From: an uncultured Prevotellaceae bacterium
GTDB taxonomy: Bacteria; Bacteroidota; Bacteroidia; Bacteroidales; Bacteroidaceae
Direction of reading: 5' to 3'
Assembly: GCA_902776685.1 (NCBI GenBank)
Contig: CACYRB010000001.1
Location: forward strand, 29,099 to 93,098
DNA length: 64,000 nucleotides
Below, piece after piece: positions 24,500 through 32,375 of the stretch (position 1 is the stretch's first letter; the number at the start of each line of letters is the position of its first letter). Below the pieces are notes generated by a model. That model made no database searches and had not been told where the DNA came from. It saw only the letters and a list, made by a program, of their open reading frames with translations. The position numbers and the translations under genes were made by a program.

Positions 24500-24606
24500 T
24501 AAAACTCGTTTATTTTTTATGCCGAGACGGAGTAACTTATGTAAAGTTACAAAAAACGAGGGAAAAGCCAAATGTATTTGAGCTTTTCCGAGTGCCAAGT
24601 AACTTC
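24468..24606. repeat. Hairpin element E, tandem promoter duplication
   Basis: AAAGTTAC at 24469-24476 and 24543-24550 (74-bp period). Each copy is followed by a hairpin (AAAATAAA/TTTATTTT; GGAAAAGC/GCTTTTCC), a CCGAG word and an arm complementary to the repeat (GTAACTT). The second unit is cut off near 24606. Confidence 0.75.
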
Positions 24607-24617
24607 GGCGCAGCCAA

Positions 24618-24713
24618 ATGCGCTGGGTGAAGGGCTACGAACAGACCGACATCTACGACAACAGCATCAGCTACAACATCTTTGAGGTTTTCAAGAGGAA
24701 CAAATACCAGTAG
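24618..24713 (+). pseudogene. Possible C-terminal gene remnant
   Basis: A 31-codon frame reads MRWVKGYEQTDIYDN and ends EVFKRNKYQ. It is GC-richer than the surrounding intergenic DNA and looks like the end of a protein, but there is no coding sequence before it. Source family not recognised. Confidence 0.3.
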
Positions 24714-24731
24714 AGTTTGAAACAAAAAAAG

Positions 24732-24777
24732 CAGAATGGCATAAAGACATACCGGTGTATGTGTTTATGCCATTCTG
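24732..24777 (-). terminator. Strong terminator of the rsmI-lipoprotein operon
   Basis: Nearly perfect inverted repeat: CAGAATGGCATAAA and ACATAC pair with their complements around a 4-nt CGGT loop, and on the minus strand a CTTTTTTTG run follows. It lies 22 bp after the lipoprotein stop. Likely works in the other direction too, with a weaker T-run. Confidence 0.85.
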
Positions 24778-24799
24778 TTTATTGTTGCCTGCGTTGATG

Positions 24800-25672
24800 C
24801 TACTTCACGAGCACAACGAGGTATTTGCTGGTTGACCAGAAGAGTTGCGGGTTGGTGATGCGCAGCACATACTGGCGGTTGGCATCGGGCTGCAGCGTGT
24901 AGGACGACGACGAGTGCTGGGTGAGCAGCTTCGCCGACTTCGAATAGAGCTTGATTTCCTTGTCGGTGCGGATATCGATCTTGGTGAAATAGCTCTTGTT
25001 GAAGTTCGACTGCAGCACACGGTTGCCGTCAAGGATGTGCTGCTCTTTCAACTCTTTCTTTGTGCCGAAGACATACCATGCCGTGTTGAGCTGCTTGTCC
25101 TGAGCATTGATGGTCTCAGTCTTCTGCGAGCTTTCGGTCTGCAGGTTCGAGACGTCGGTGTTCAGCTCGGTGATGGTCTTGTCGAGCTCGGCAATATGGA
25201 TATCCTTTGCTTCAAGTTGAGCACGGAGGTTCTGCAGCTCCTTGTCCTTCTCGGCCAGCTGACGGGTGAAGTTGGCAATGGTGCTTTCGAGCGTGTTCTT
25301 AATCTGGTCGCCCTTGAACGTGCTCTCGCGCAACTGCTGCTGCAACTTGTTGATGAGTTCCTTGTTGCGTTTCATGGCATTCGAGATGAACTGAATGTTC
25401 TCCATAATCTGCTGTTTCTTGTCAGCATTCTCGCCGCTCTCGGCCAAGGTGACACGGTTTTCGGCCTCGTTGATTTCACGGAAACCGTCTTGAATCTGGT
25501 TAAGGGTTTCCATCATGTCGTTGATTTCGTTATCCTTCTGAGCGATGATGCGCTGCAGCGAGTCGCTGGTTCGCAGCGTCTGGTCGGCTACTTGTGGCGC
25601 ACGGCGCTCTTCTTTACAACTTGTTACGGCCAAGGCAATCAGCCCGGCAATAATAATAACAATCTTTTTCAT
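24800..25672 (-). CDS. Coiled-coil lipoprotein
   Basis: 290 residues. Lipoprotein signal ending LAVTSCKEE (Cys about 19). Residues about 35-200 are a long heptad-rich coiled coil (INKLQQQLRES, LQNLRAQLEAKDIHIAEL, TELNTDVSNLQTE). A C-terminal beta-rich domain of about 90 residues begins NTAWYVFGTKKELKEQ and ends STSKYLVVLVK. Conserved hypothetical in Bacteroidales to my knowledge; function unknown. Eight bp after rsmI, same operon, ended by the terminator at 24732-24777. Confidence 0.85.
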   Translation of the reverse strand: MKKIVIIIAGLIALAVTSCKEERRAPQVADQTLRTSDSLQRIIAQKDNEINDMMETLNQIQDGFREINEAENRVTLAESGENADKKQQIMENIQFISNAMKRNKELINKLQQQLRESTFKGDQIKNTLESTIANFTRQLAEKDKELQNLRAQLEAKDIHIAELDKTITELNTDVSNLQTESSQKTETINAQDKQLNTAWYVFGTKKELKEQHILDGNRVLQSNFNKSYFTKIDIRTDKEIKLYSKSAKLLTQHSSSSYTLQPDANRQYVLRITNPQLFWSTSKYLVVLVK

Positions 25673-25680
25673 TTCTTTTT

Positions 25681-26376
25681 TTATTTATCCTTTTGATGTT
25701 TTTCCTTTGTTTTCCCCGCCACGACGAGCACAAATTCGCCTCGAGGTGCGGTTTGCGTAAAGTGTTCTGCAAGTTCGGCGAGGGTTCCGCACAGGGTCTC
25801 CTCGTGCAACTTTGATATTTCTCGGCTGACGCTTGCCTGACGGTCGCTGCCAAGCACGTCGGCCAACTGCTGTAAGGTCTTGAGCACCCTGTAGGGCGAC
25901 TCGTAGAAGACCATCGTCCGCGTTTCATCGCGCAACGACTCAAGATGAGTCTGCCTGCCCTTCTTCTGCGGCAGGAAACCTTCGAAACAAAAACGGTCGC
26001 ATGGCAGTCCCGAATTGACGAGAGCTGGAATGCAAGCCGTGGGGCCTGGAAGCGTCTGCACGGTGATGCCTTCGCGTGCAGCCTCTCTGGCCAGAAAAAA
26101 GCCTGGGTCGCTGATGCCCGGCGTGCCGGCATCGCTGATGAGCGCGATGGTCTGACCGGCTTTCAGTCGTTCGACGACAGCAGCAGCCGTGGCATGTTCG
26201 TTGAACTTATGGTGCGACATCATGCGTCCCTCTATGCCGTGATGCTTCAACAGGATTCCGCTTGTCCGTGTGTCTTCAGCCAAGATGAGGTCGGCTTCGC
26301 GCAACGTGCGGATGGCACGCAACGTCATGTCGTCCATATTTCCCACCGGAGTGGGAACGATATACAGTGTACCCAT
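25681..26376 (-). CDS. rsmI: 16S rRNA (cytidine(1402)-2'-O)-methyltransferase
   Basis: 231 residues from ATG 26376; the open frame extends to 26388, but that codon lies inside the -7 box. Tetrapyrrole-methylase-like fold with VPTPVGNMDDMTLRA, LAEDTRTSG, SDAGTPGISDPG and LPGPTACIPAL, all characteristic of RsmI. It uses SAM to methylate the 2'-OH of C1402 in the ribosomal P site. Divergent from tdk across an 85-bp region that holds both promoters. Confidence 0.96.
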   Translation of the reverse strand: MGTLYIVPTPVGNMDDMTLRAIRTLREADLILAEDTRTSGILLKHHGIEGRMMSHHKFNEHATAAAVVERLKAGQTIALISDAGTPGISDPGFFLAREAAREGITVQTLPGPTACIPALVNSGLPCDRFCFEGFLPQKKGRQTHLESLRDETRTMVFYESPYRVLKTLQQLADVLGSDRQASVSREISKLHEETLCGTLAELAEHFTQTAPRGEFVLVVAGKTKEKHQKDK

Positions 26377-26385
26377 AATCGGGGG

Positions 26386-26416
26386 CAAATATAATTATTT
26401 ATTCTGCACGAACAAA
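26386..26416 (-). promoter_or_regulatory. Promoter of rsmI
   Basis: Minus strand: TTTG at 26416-26413, 19 bp, TATATTTG at 26393-26386. It gives a nearly leaderless transcript and fixes the start at 26376. Confidence 0.7.
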
Positions 26417-26431
26417 AAATATCGCAAATAA

Positions 26432-26463
26432 TTTGCAATTTTTAAAACGTATTTGTACTTTTG
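26432..26463 (+). promoter_or_regulatory. Promoter of tdk
   Basis: TTTG at 26432-26435, 20 bp, TACTTTTG at 26456-26463. The 110-nt leader contains three AGGAGTTAA words in tandem (near 26509-26540). Confidence 0.75.
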
Positions 26464-26574
26464 CAACATAATGACATTTTTCGTCAGAATGATATAAAGA
26501 GCATTTTTTTAGGAGTTAAGGAGTTAAAGGAGTTAAAGCCTCTCCTCTTTCATCTCTCATCCGTTGTTAAGATA

Positions 26575-27165
26575 ATGACAAACGACATTGCAGGGGAGTC
26601 ACACCGCCCCGGACGAATAGAAGTGGTGTGCGGGTCGATGTTCTCGGGCAAGACCGAAGAACTCATCCGTCGAATGAAACGAGCCAAGTTTGCCCGCCAG
26701 CGTGTGGAAATCTTCAAGCCGTCGATTGATGTGCGCTATTCCGAGGCCGACGTGGTGAGCCACGACCAGAACGCCATTCCTTCAACGCCCATCGAGTCGT
26801 CGGCAGCCATCCTGCTGCTGTCGTCGGAGATTGACGTGGTGGGCATCGACGAGGCACAGTTCCTCGACGAAGGACTGGTCGACGTGTGCAACGAACTGGC
26901 CAACCGTGGCGTCCGCGTCATCGTAGCCGGACTCGACATGGACTTCCGTGGTGTGCCCTTCGGCCCCATGCCTGCCCTGTGTGCCATAGCCGACGACGTC
27001 ACCAAGGTGCACGCCATCTGCGTGAAATGTGGCAATCTGGCCTACCTCAGCCACCGACTTGTAGAAAACGACAAGCGCGTGCTGCTCGGCGAGACCCAGG
27101 AGTATGAACCCCTCTGCCGCGAATGTTACCAGAAAGCCGTTGCAGAGACAAAAACCGAAGAATAA
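26575..27165 (+). CDS. tdk: Thymidine kinase (type II)
   Basis: 196 residues from ATG 26575; an upstream TTG extension overlaps the promoter and is rejected. P-loop [14 protein letters not shown], the DEAQFLD Walker B, the lid/substrate region [14 protein letters not shown], and a structural zinc site CVKCGN...CREC. A salvage enzyme that phosphorylates thymidine. The AI-2E transporter gene starts 11 bp after its stop. Confidence 0.97.
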   Translation: MTNDIAGESHRPGRIEVVCGSMFSGKTEELIRRMKRAKFARQRVEIFKPSIDVRYSEADVVSHDQNAIPSTPIESSAAILLLSSEIDVVGIDEAQFLDEGLVDVCNELANRGVRVIVAGLDMDFRGVPFGPMPALCAIADDVTKVHAICVKCGNLAYLSHRLVENDKRVLLGETQEYEPLCRECYQKAVAETKTEE

Positions 27166-27176
27166 AAACTGAAGAC

Positions 27177-28286
27177 ATGAAAACTGAAATAACATTCGAC
27201 AAATTCATTCGTTGGGCACTCATCGTGCTGGGCGTAGTCGTGACATTGCTTGCCGTGAACTACCTGAGCAGAGTGCTGCTACCGTTCTTCATCGCCTGGT
27301 TCTTCGCCTATCTGCTCTACCCCGTCGTGAAATTCGTGGAAAACAAACTGCACGTGCGCATCAGGGCCTTGTCGATAACCATCACCATGGTGTTTGTCAT
27401 TGCCGTCGTCGCCCTCGTCATCTATTTCATCGTGCCGCCGATGATTGAACAGATAGGCAAACTCGGCGGATTCCTCGATAAGTTTGTCAACCAGAACACG
27501 TCCTCCAACAATGTCGTGGCCTATGTGAAAGACATGATACAAGGCCACCGCACCGAGATAGAGCGATTCCTCAAGAGCAAAGACTTCAGCGATGCCCTGA
27601 AGACAGCCATGCCCAAGCTGTTTGCCTTCGTCGGACAGACGGCCAGCATCGTGATGAGCATCATCGCATCGTGCATCACATTATTATACATGTTCTTCAT
27701 CCTGCTCGACTATGAATACCTCACCGAGAACTGGATTCGCATCTTCCCCGTCAAGACCCGCCCCTTCTGGAGCGAGCTGATGAAAGACGTAGAGCGCGAA
27801 CTGAACAACTACATCCGCGGACAAGGCATGGTGGCCCTGTGCATGGGCATCATGTTCTGCATCGGTTTCACCATCATGGACTTCCCCATGGCCATCGGTC
27901 TGGGCATCCTTATCGGCCTGATGGACCTCGTGCCCTACCTCCACACCTTCGCCCTCATCCCCACCGCCTTCCTCGCCCTGCTCAAGGCTGCCGACACCGG
28001 ACAAAACTTCTGGGTCATCTTCGGACTGGCCGCCGCACTGTTCATCGTCGTGCAAATCATCACCGACATGATAGTCACCCCAAAAATCATGGGCAAAGCC
28101 ATGGGCCTCAACCCCGCCATCCTGCTGCTCTCCCTCTCCGTGTGGGGCGCACTGCTCGGCTTCATCGGCCTCATCATTGCCCTGCCCCTCACCACCCTCA
28201 TCATAGCCTACTGGCAACGCTATGTGACGAAAGAGCCCGACAAGAAAAAAGAAATTGCCACCGCTAAAGAAAGCCAGGAAGGATGA
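27177..28286 (+). CDS. AI-2E family transporter
   Basis: 369 residues from ATG 27177; the frame upstream to 27123 overlaps tdk. About eight membrane helices: pairs near residues 12-55 and 60-95, a soluble amphipathic segment at about 105-155, then clusters at about 160-330, including IGLGILIGLMDLVPYLHTF and the C-terminal LIIALPLTTLIIAYWQRY typical of PF01594. Members include TqsA-like exporters of autoinducer-2, but others are Na+(Li+)/H+ antiporters, so the substrate cannot be given. Downstream of tdk in one operon. Confidence 0.9.
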   Translation: MKTEITFDKFIRWALIVLGVVVTLLAVNYLSRVLLPFFIAWFFAYLLYPVVKFVENKLHVRIRALSITITMVFVIAVVALVIYFIVPPMIEQIGKLGGFLDKFVNQNTSSNNVVAYVKDMIQGHRTEIERFLKSKDFSDALKTAMPKLFAFVGQTASIVMSIIASCITLLYMFFILLDYEYLTENWIRIFPVKTRPFWSELMKDVERELNNYIRGQGMVALCMGIMFCIGFTIMDFPMAIGLGILIGLMDLVPYLHTFALIPTAFLALLKAADTGQNFWVIFGLAAALFIVVQIITDMIVTPKIMGKAMGLNPAILLLSLSVWGALLGFIGLIIALPLTTLIIAYWQRYVTKEPDKKKEIATAKESQEG

Positions 28287-28303
28287 AAAAAGTCGGCGAA
28301 TAA

Positions 28304-28335
28304 TTTGGAGGTTTCAAAAAAAGGTAGTACCTTTG
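28304..28335 (+). promoter_or_regulatory. Promoter of tRNA-Lys
   Basis: TTTG at 28304-28307, 20 bp, TACCTTTG at 28328-28335, 30 bp before the mature tRNA 5' end. Confidence 0.8.
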
Positions 28336-28365
28336 CAGCCGATTTCAGAATAATCACATAACGGA

Positions 28366-28438
28366 GACTCGTTAGCTCAGTTGGTAGAGCACAACACTTT
28401 TAATGTTGGGGTCTTGGGTTCGAGCCCCAAACGGGTCA
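28366..28438 (+). tRNA. tRNA-Lys (anticodon TTT)
   Basis: A 73-nt cloverleaf. Acceptor GACTCGT/ACGGGTC with one G-T pair, D stem GCTC/GAGC, anticodon stem CAACA/TGTTG with loop CTTTTAA (anticodon TTT at 28399-28401), and T arm TTGGG-TTCGAGC-CCCAA. A full CCA end is not encoded. Decodes AAA and AAG. Confidence 0.97.
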
Positions 28439-28508
28439 CAAAAACAAAAGATTAAATAGGCATCTGTATGGATGCCTATTTGCGTAATAGACTATAAAAG
28501 GTGAAAAA

Positions 28509-28577
28509 CTATTGTCCGTTAACTTCACAGGCTGCAAGCCTGTTAACTTCCGATAACTCCTGTTAACTACTAACATG
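28509..28577. repeat. Dispersed 69-bp repeat, copy 2 (inverted)
   Basis: Inverted copy of 2944-3012, with only a few mismatches and the same central hairpin around CAGGCTGCAAGCCTG. One end supplies the last codons and stop of the acyltransferase fragment on the minus strand. Confidence 0.85.
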
Positions 28578-29683
28578 CGGTAGACGGGCGGGGATACGAC
28601 GCGACAGGGCTTCGAGGAAGGCGGGAATGCAGAGCAAGCGGAAGAGACGGGCACGGAGGCTGTCGATAAAAAGGGCGGCGAAGAAGATGAGAAGGCTCAG
28701 CAGGATACCGTGTAGAAACAACGGCAATGTGGGAAGAAACGCGGGGGCGACCTGCTGCCAGAGTACGTCTTTCAGTAGGTAATGCTCGTGAAAAAGGTAG
28801 ACTCCGAAAGTGTAGGGTGTGCCCATCGAGCCAGCCCTTCAACGAGATGACCGTGAAGGCGTTTGCGCACAAAAAAGATGAAAATGAACAATGCCAGGAA
28901 GAACGTGATGGAATGATTGCCGTCGTATTTCAGCACGAAGGGTGCGCCCGTCTGCAACCATGCCAGCAGGTTGGTGGCGGTGTGGAGCGCAAAGATGGCT
29001 GCGGCAATAATGGCAAAGCTCCACCCTGCATGGTCCGACATCCACGAAGGAATGCCATGGCGACCGAGATAACCGCCCACAAGGAAGAGAAAACAAAACC
29101 AGTTGAGCGACATTCCGCCGCCGAACATCTCCCCGAACGGCCACTCAAAGAAGAGGATGAAAAGTACGAGCAGCAGCAGTTGGTAGCCCCTCTTGCTGAG
29201 CCGCGAGACGAGGAGCGAGAGGAAAGGCGCCACCAGCATCAACCCCAAATACTTGGCAACAAACCAATACTGGTGGAGCGGCATCGGCGAGATGTTCAGC
29301 AACAGCTCCTTCACCGAGAAACCATGACCGCCAAACAGGCAGAAAATCAGAAACAGACACACGGCGTAGAACATGGTAGTGAGGGCGATGCTGAGCATGC
29401 CTTTGACGCGGAAAACAGGCTTTTCGACAAGGAAGAACCCGGTGATGAGCACGAAGAGATCGACACCCATGCTGGTGAATACAATGGTGGTTTCGGTAAG
29501 GGCATAGCTGAGTGCCTGGGCAGGTTGAGCCACATCGAAGGTAGAGAAAGCCTCGCTGGTCTTCACATAGTTGTAGAGGTAGTGGCCCAGCACGATGAGA
29601 TACATGGCCAGCATCCTCAGCACCTCGATGCCGGGTTGTCGCTTGGTCTTGCCGCCAGAATTGCCTTCGAAAGGTGTACCCAT
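28563..29683 (-). pseudogene. Acyltransferase 3 family gene with frameshift
   Basis: The frame from ATG 29683 encodes an acyltransferase-3 N-terminal region (GIEVLRMLAMYLIVLGHYL, then about eight membrane helices) and runs through HLVEGLARW, then goes out of frame to a stop at 28772. The missing last helices (YTFGVYLFHEHYLL onward) are in another frame from about 28826 to 28563. One frameshift near 28815-28826 therefore splits a protein of about 370 residues. The family O-acylates cell-surface sugars. Either a real mutation, a phase-variable site without an obvious homopolymer, or a sequencing error. The stop of the second frame lies in a dispersed repeat. Confidence 0.8.
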
Positions 29684-29759
29684 GTGCTTCTACAACGTTT
29701 TTCTGTTTCCTGAGACAAAGGTAGGAAGAAATTCTGAAGTCTGAAAACATTTTCCCATA

Positions 29760-29859
29760 AAAAGTCTTTTGGAAAGTTATATGGCCCATATAGGTCAGTT
29801 ATATGGCCCATATAGCTCGGTTATATGGCCCATATAACTTTCCGAAAGATAAGGATTTT
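29760..29859. repeat. 22-bp-period palindrome array C (ATATGGCCCATAT type)
   Basis: TATATGGCCCATATA is repeated three times with centres at 29785, 29807 and 29829, exactly 22 bp apart. A degenerate unit (CGAAAGATAAGGATTTTG) is centred at 29851, 22 bp on, and an AAAAGTCTTTT dyad near 29765. The block from GGAAAG to CTTTCC is itself an extended inverted repeat. Confidence 0.8.
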
Positions 29860-30072
29860 GTTTTCAGCGTGAAGCATAGTGCAGAGAAACCAGGATGCAA
29901 AGTTGCAATAATATTAATATACGAGGACGAATTCGATGAAACGTTATTTCCAGCCGCTTTAGTAAGATATGCAGGATTGGAAAATGCAGAAGACTCATGG
30001 GTCGCTTTTGATGAGGTAATTTGTATGCAAGATGGCAAGATCGTATATCAAAAAAGCCACCCGTTTGAATAA
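29803..30072 (+). other. Hypothetical ORF, probably a gene remnant
   Basis: 89 codons, but the first 20 or so come from palindrome array C. The remainder (GCKVAIILIYEDEFDETLF, YAGLENAEDSWVAFDEV) reads like genuine protein and ends at 30072. Probably the 3' part of a decayed gene whose 5' end was lost; family not recognised. No promoter seen. The rest of 29684-30339 holds repeats and one further fragment. Confidence 0.3.
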
Positions 30073-30170
30073 TGGGGTGACTTTAGGCACAGCCATTCTA
30101 CCTTTCGGGAGATATGCTGCGATGCAAAGATACGAAAAAATATCCAACCTCCAAACAAATTTTAAACAAA

Positions 30171-30260
30171 ATGCCCGAAAACATACAGAAAATCATCAAA
30201 AACATCCTCCGAGACATCGCCGTGGACATGAAAGACGAGTTCGACTTTATATATTGTTAG
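30171..30260 (+). pseudogene. Short N-terminal remnant
   Basis: A 29-codon frame reads MPENIQKIIKNILRDIAVDM and then KDEFDFIYC before a stop. The pattern vaguely recalls the beginning of phage virion morphogenesis proteins in Bacteroidota, but it is too short to assign. Likely a remnant. Confidence 0.25.
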
Positions 30261-30339
30261 ACATACTACTGTCGCGGTATGTAGGGATGCGCCAGCCAAC
30301 TCTACACTCTGCACTCTACACTATACACTACAACCAACG

Positions 30340-31260
30340 CTATCTGATTATCTCTTTTTTTGAACTGACTGTTCGGAGTTTGCCGTTTTTCCATTTATAT
30401 TCGTCGATGTAGAGATTGTCGACGTCGCGTATGGTGCTGGTGATGGTCTTGCGCGTCGCATCGATGTCGGGCTCTTGCATCTCGTCAAACTCGCTGACAT
30501 AGTAGAACATACGGGTGGCGGGATTCCACACGTAGGCCTTGTAGAGACCGCGCCCGTGATGTGTGTTACCCACGTAGATGAGCAGGTCGGGCACGTTGTC
30601 GAAGTTGATGTCGGGCTCGCTGACCCAGTGGAGCAGTTGCCCCTGTTCGCCACGGAAAGCCCCCATGAGCGACTCTTCAAAGCTTGGCTCCACCTTCTTC
30701 CCGCGAGCCCATGCCTCGACGCTGAGCGTCTGAAACCACCCATCTTTGTCTTTCGTCAACGAGTGTCTGAACTTAATTTCATCGCGGTCGGGCGCACTCA
30801 GTGTGGCAGGTGCGCCAGGGTACCATTCGGGCAGGTCATACTCTTCAGTCATGTCGGTCATCTTCAGCACCTTGCCCGTTGCGGGATTTTTCCACCATCC
30901 TTTTTTGAAATAGTAGTCGCCTTCCACCTCAGTATAGGTTATCTCGAATTGTCCGGAGAGGCTACCGTCCGGCAGATACTCCTCAAAACCCATGCAATAG
31001 GTATTCTCGTTGTTACGCGTTTCGGCATTATCGATGTTACGCCCCACAATCAGTATGGGGGCATTTCCCGCACGGGGATAGAAGACATAGCCCGCGTGGA
31101 GCCATTCGTCTTCGTTATAGCTTGTCTGGAATGCAATCTCAATAGGGATGTTGCCATTAAGCTTACCTGTATAGACATGTTTCTCGTAGATATCGTCGAC
31201 GTTTTGCGCCATTAAACCCGTTGCGCAAAGCGTCATCAGTGCGAATAAGATTGTCCTCAT
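30340..31260 (-). CDS. Secreted hypothetical protein (XAC2610-like)
   Basis: 306 residues with a signal peptide cleaved after LMAQ (about residue 19). The middle is beta-rich; the C-terminal half has SEPDINFDNVPDLLIYVG, YKAYVWNPATRMFYY and EFDEMQEPDIDATRKTI, which resembles XAC2610/FG-GAP-like proteins found as secreted proteins of unknown role. Own -7 box at 31287-31294. It lies downstream of the glycosidase cluster on the same strand. Confidence 0.7.
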   Translation of the reverse strand: MRTILFALMTLCATGLMAQNVDDIYEKHVYTGKLNGNIPIEIAFQTSYNEDEWLHAGYVFYPRAGNAPILIVGRNIDNAETRNNENTYCMGFEEYLPDGSLSGQFEITYTEVEGDYYFKKGWWKNPATGKVLKMTDMTEEYDLPEWYPGAPATLSAPDRDEIKFRHSLTKDKDGWFQTLSVEAWARGKKVEPSFEESLMGAFRGEQGQLLHWVSEPDINFDNVPDLLIYVGNTHHGRGLYKAYVWNPATRMFYYVSEFDEMQEPDIDATRKTITSTIRDVDNLYIDEYKWKNGKLRTVSSKKEIIR

Positions 31261-31286
31261 ACTGCGATAATTAAATTAATTCAATG

Positions 31287-31294
31287 CAAAGATA
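31287..31294 (-). promoter_or_regulatory. -7 box of the XAC2610-like gene
   Basis: TATCTTTG on the minus strand, 26 bp above the start codon, in AT-rich DNA. Confidence 0.55.
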
Positions 31295-31348
31295 TAAAAT
31301 AATTGATAATTTCACAATGTATGATGTACAATTTTATTGACGTTCACC

Positions 31349-32371
31349 TTAACGTCTCTTTCGGGCTTGCCTTCGTGCCTGCTTGACCAGTCCCTTAAAA
31401 TAGCGCAAGGCTTCGTTGTAGGACATGAATGCCGAGGCATTGGCGGCTTTGTCGAGATATTTGACGATGGCTGCCTCGGGATGATATTGCAGACCGAGGC
31501 AGAACGACCGGTCGGTGCGTTCCACAACTTCGATGATGCTGATGCCCTGTGTGTCGGTAGTGCCTGTAGCTGCCAACGGTGTTCCCTCTACGCTGCCCAC
31601 GCATTGGTGGTGCCACGAGGGGGCACCGGCAATGCGGTCGGTTGCTGTTATCGTATAGAGCAGGGAATTATGGTTGGTGACACTGACATGATGAGGGGAA
31701 TAGTCACGATACAGCCCTGGCTGACTCTCGTTGCGGTGCAGGTAGGCATAACTGATGCCTCGGTCGGCAAAATAGGTGGGAATGTCCTGGACTACAGTGG
31801 CTCCCGAGACAACGGAGAGCATCTGCATGCCTCGGCAGAGTCCCATGACGGGCAGGTCGCGACTGATGCAGTAGGTCATCGTCAGGTAGTCGGACACATC
31901 GCGCGTTGCGTTATAGTCTTTCTCCGCCATGATGCCATGCCAGGGCTCGGGGTGTCTGAAAAGTGTCGGCGAAATGTCCTCGCCGCCGGTAAAGACGACG
32001 GCACTCACCTGCCCCACCGCATCAGCCACATTGGAACTGTCGGCGGGCAACGTCTTCACCTTGTCGGCATAGGCTTGCAGCAAGATGCCCTGCTCGTCGG
32101 TATAGGCGGGAGCAAGTGTCCTGTCTTCAACCTGAAAGCCGTGAGGCATAGCCTGTTTCAACAGCACGGGAGTACCCCCTGCCTGCTTTATGGCACGCAC
32201 GACATTGGTGTAGAACTCCGACGTGGTGTCGCTGCGCCAGGCTATGCCAATCTTTACTTCGGCCGACGAGATGGTCGACAGAGGCTCTCTGTGCAGGCTG
32301 CAGGCTTGAAGCAATGCACAGCAGATGATGACGGCAATTGAAAGACGGCGAACGCTGTTATTTCTTTTCAT
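31349..32371 (-). CDS. Class I glutamine-amidotransferase-like lipoprotein (peptidase C26)
   Basis: 340 residues. Lipobox LLQAC (Cys24). The amidotransferase domain shows VVFTGGEDISP, the nucleophile elbow VMGLCRGMQML (C179) and LGLQYHPEAA with the catalytic His. Closest known group is gamma-glutamyl-gamma-aminobutyrate hydrolase (PuuD-like, C26). Lipidated, exported versions are unusual for a fold normally cytoplasmic. It starts 4 bp after the GH127 gene stop, so it belongs to the arabinofuranosidase operon. It may hydrolyse gamma-glutamyl amides in the periplasm; inference. Confidence 0.85.
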   Translation of the reverse strand: MKRNNSVRRLSIAVIICCALLQACSLHREPLSTISSAEVKIGIAWRSDTTSEFYTNVVRAIKQAGGTPVLLKQAMPHGFQVEDRTLAPAYTDEQGILLQAYADKVKTLPADSSNVADAVGQVSAVVFTGGEDISPTLFRHPEPWHGIMAEKDYNATRDVSDYLTMTYCISRDLPVMGLCRGMQMLSVVSGATVVQDIPTYFADRGISYAYLHRNESQPGLYRDYSPHHVSVTNHNSLLYTITATDRIAGAPSWHHQCVGSVEGTPLAATGTTDTQGISIIEVVERTDRSFCLGLQYHPEAAIVKYLDKAANASAFMSYNEALRYFKGLVKQARRQARKRR

Positions 32372-32375
32372 TTCT

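Noticed and set aside
26461-27165. tdk start at TTG 26461
   Set aside because: The codon lies inside the -7 box; ATG 26575 gives the normal N-terminus.
27177-28286. AI-2E transporter as partner of luxS for autoinducer-2 export
   Set aside because: The family name does not fix the substrate, and the gene is cotranscribed with tdk, not luxS.
28815-28826. Programmed frameshift in the acyltransferase
   Set aside because: No slippery heptamer or downstream structure is seen, and such control is not known for this family.
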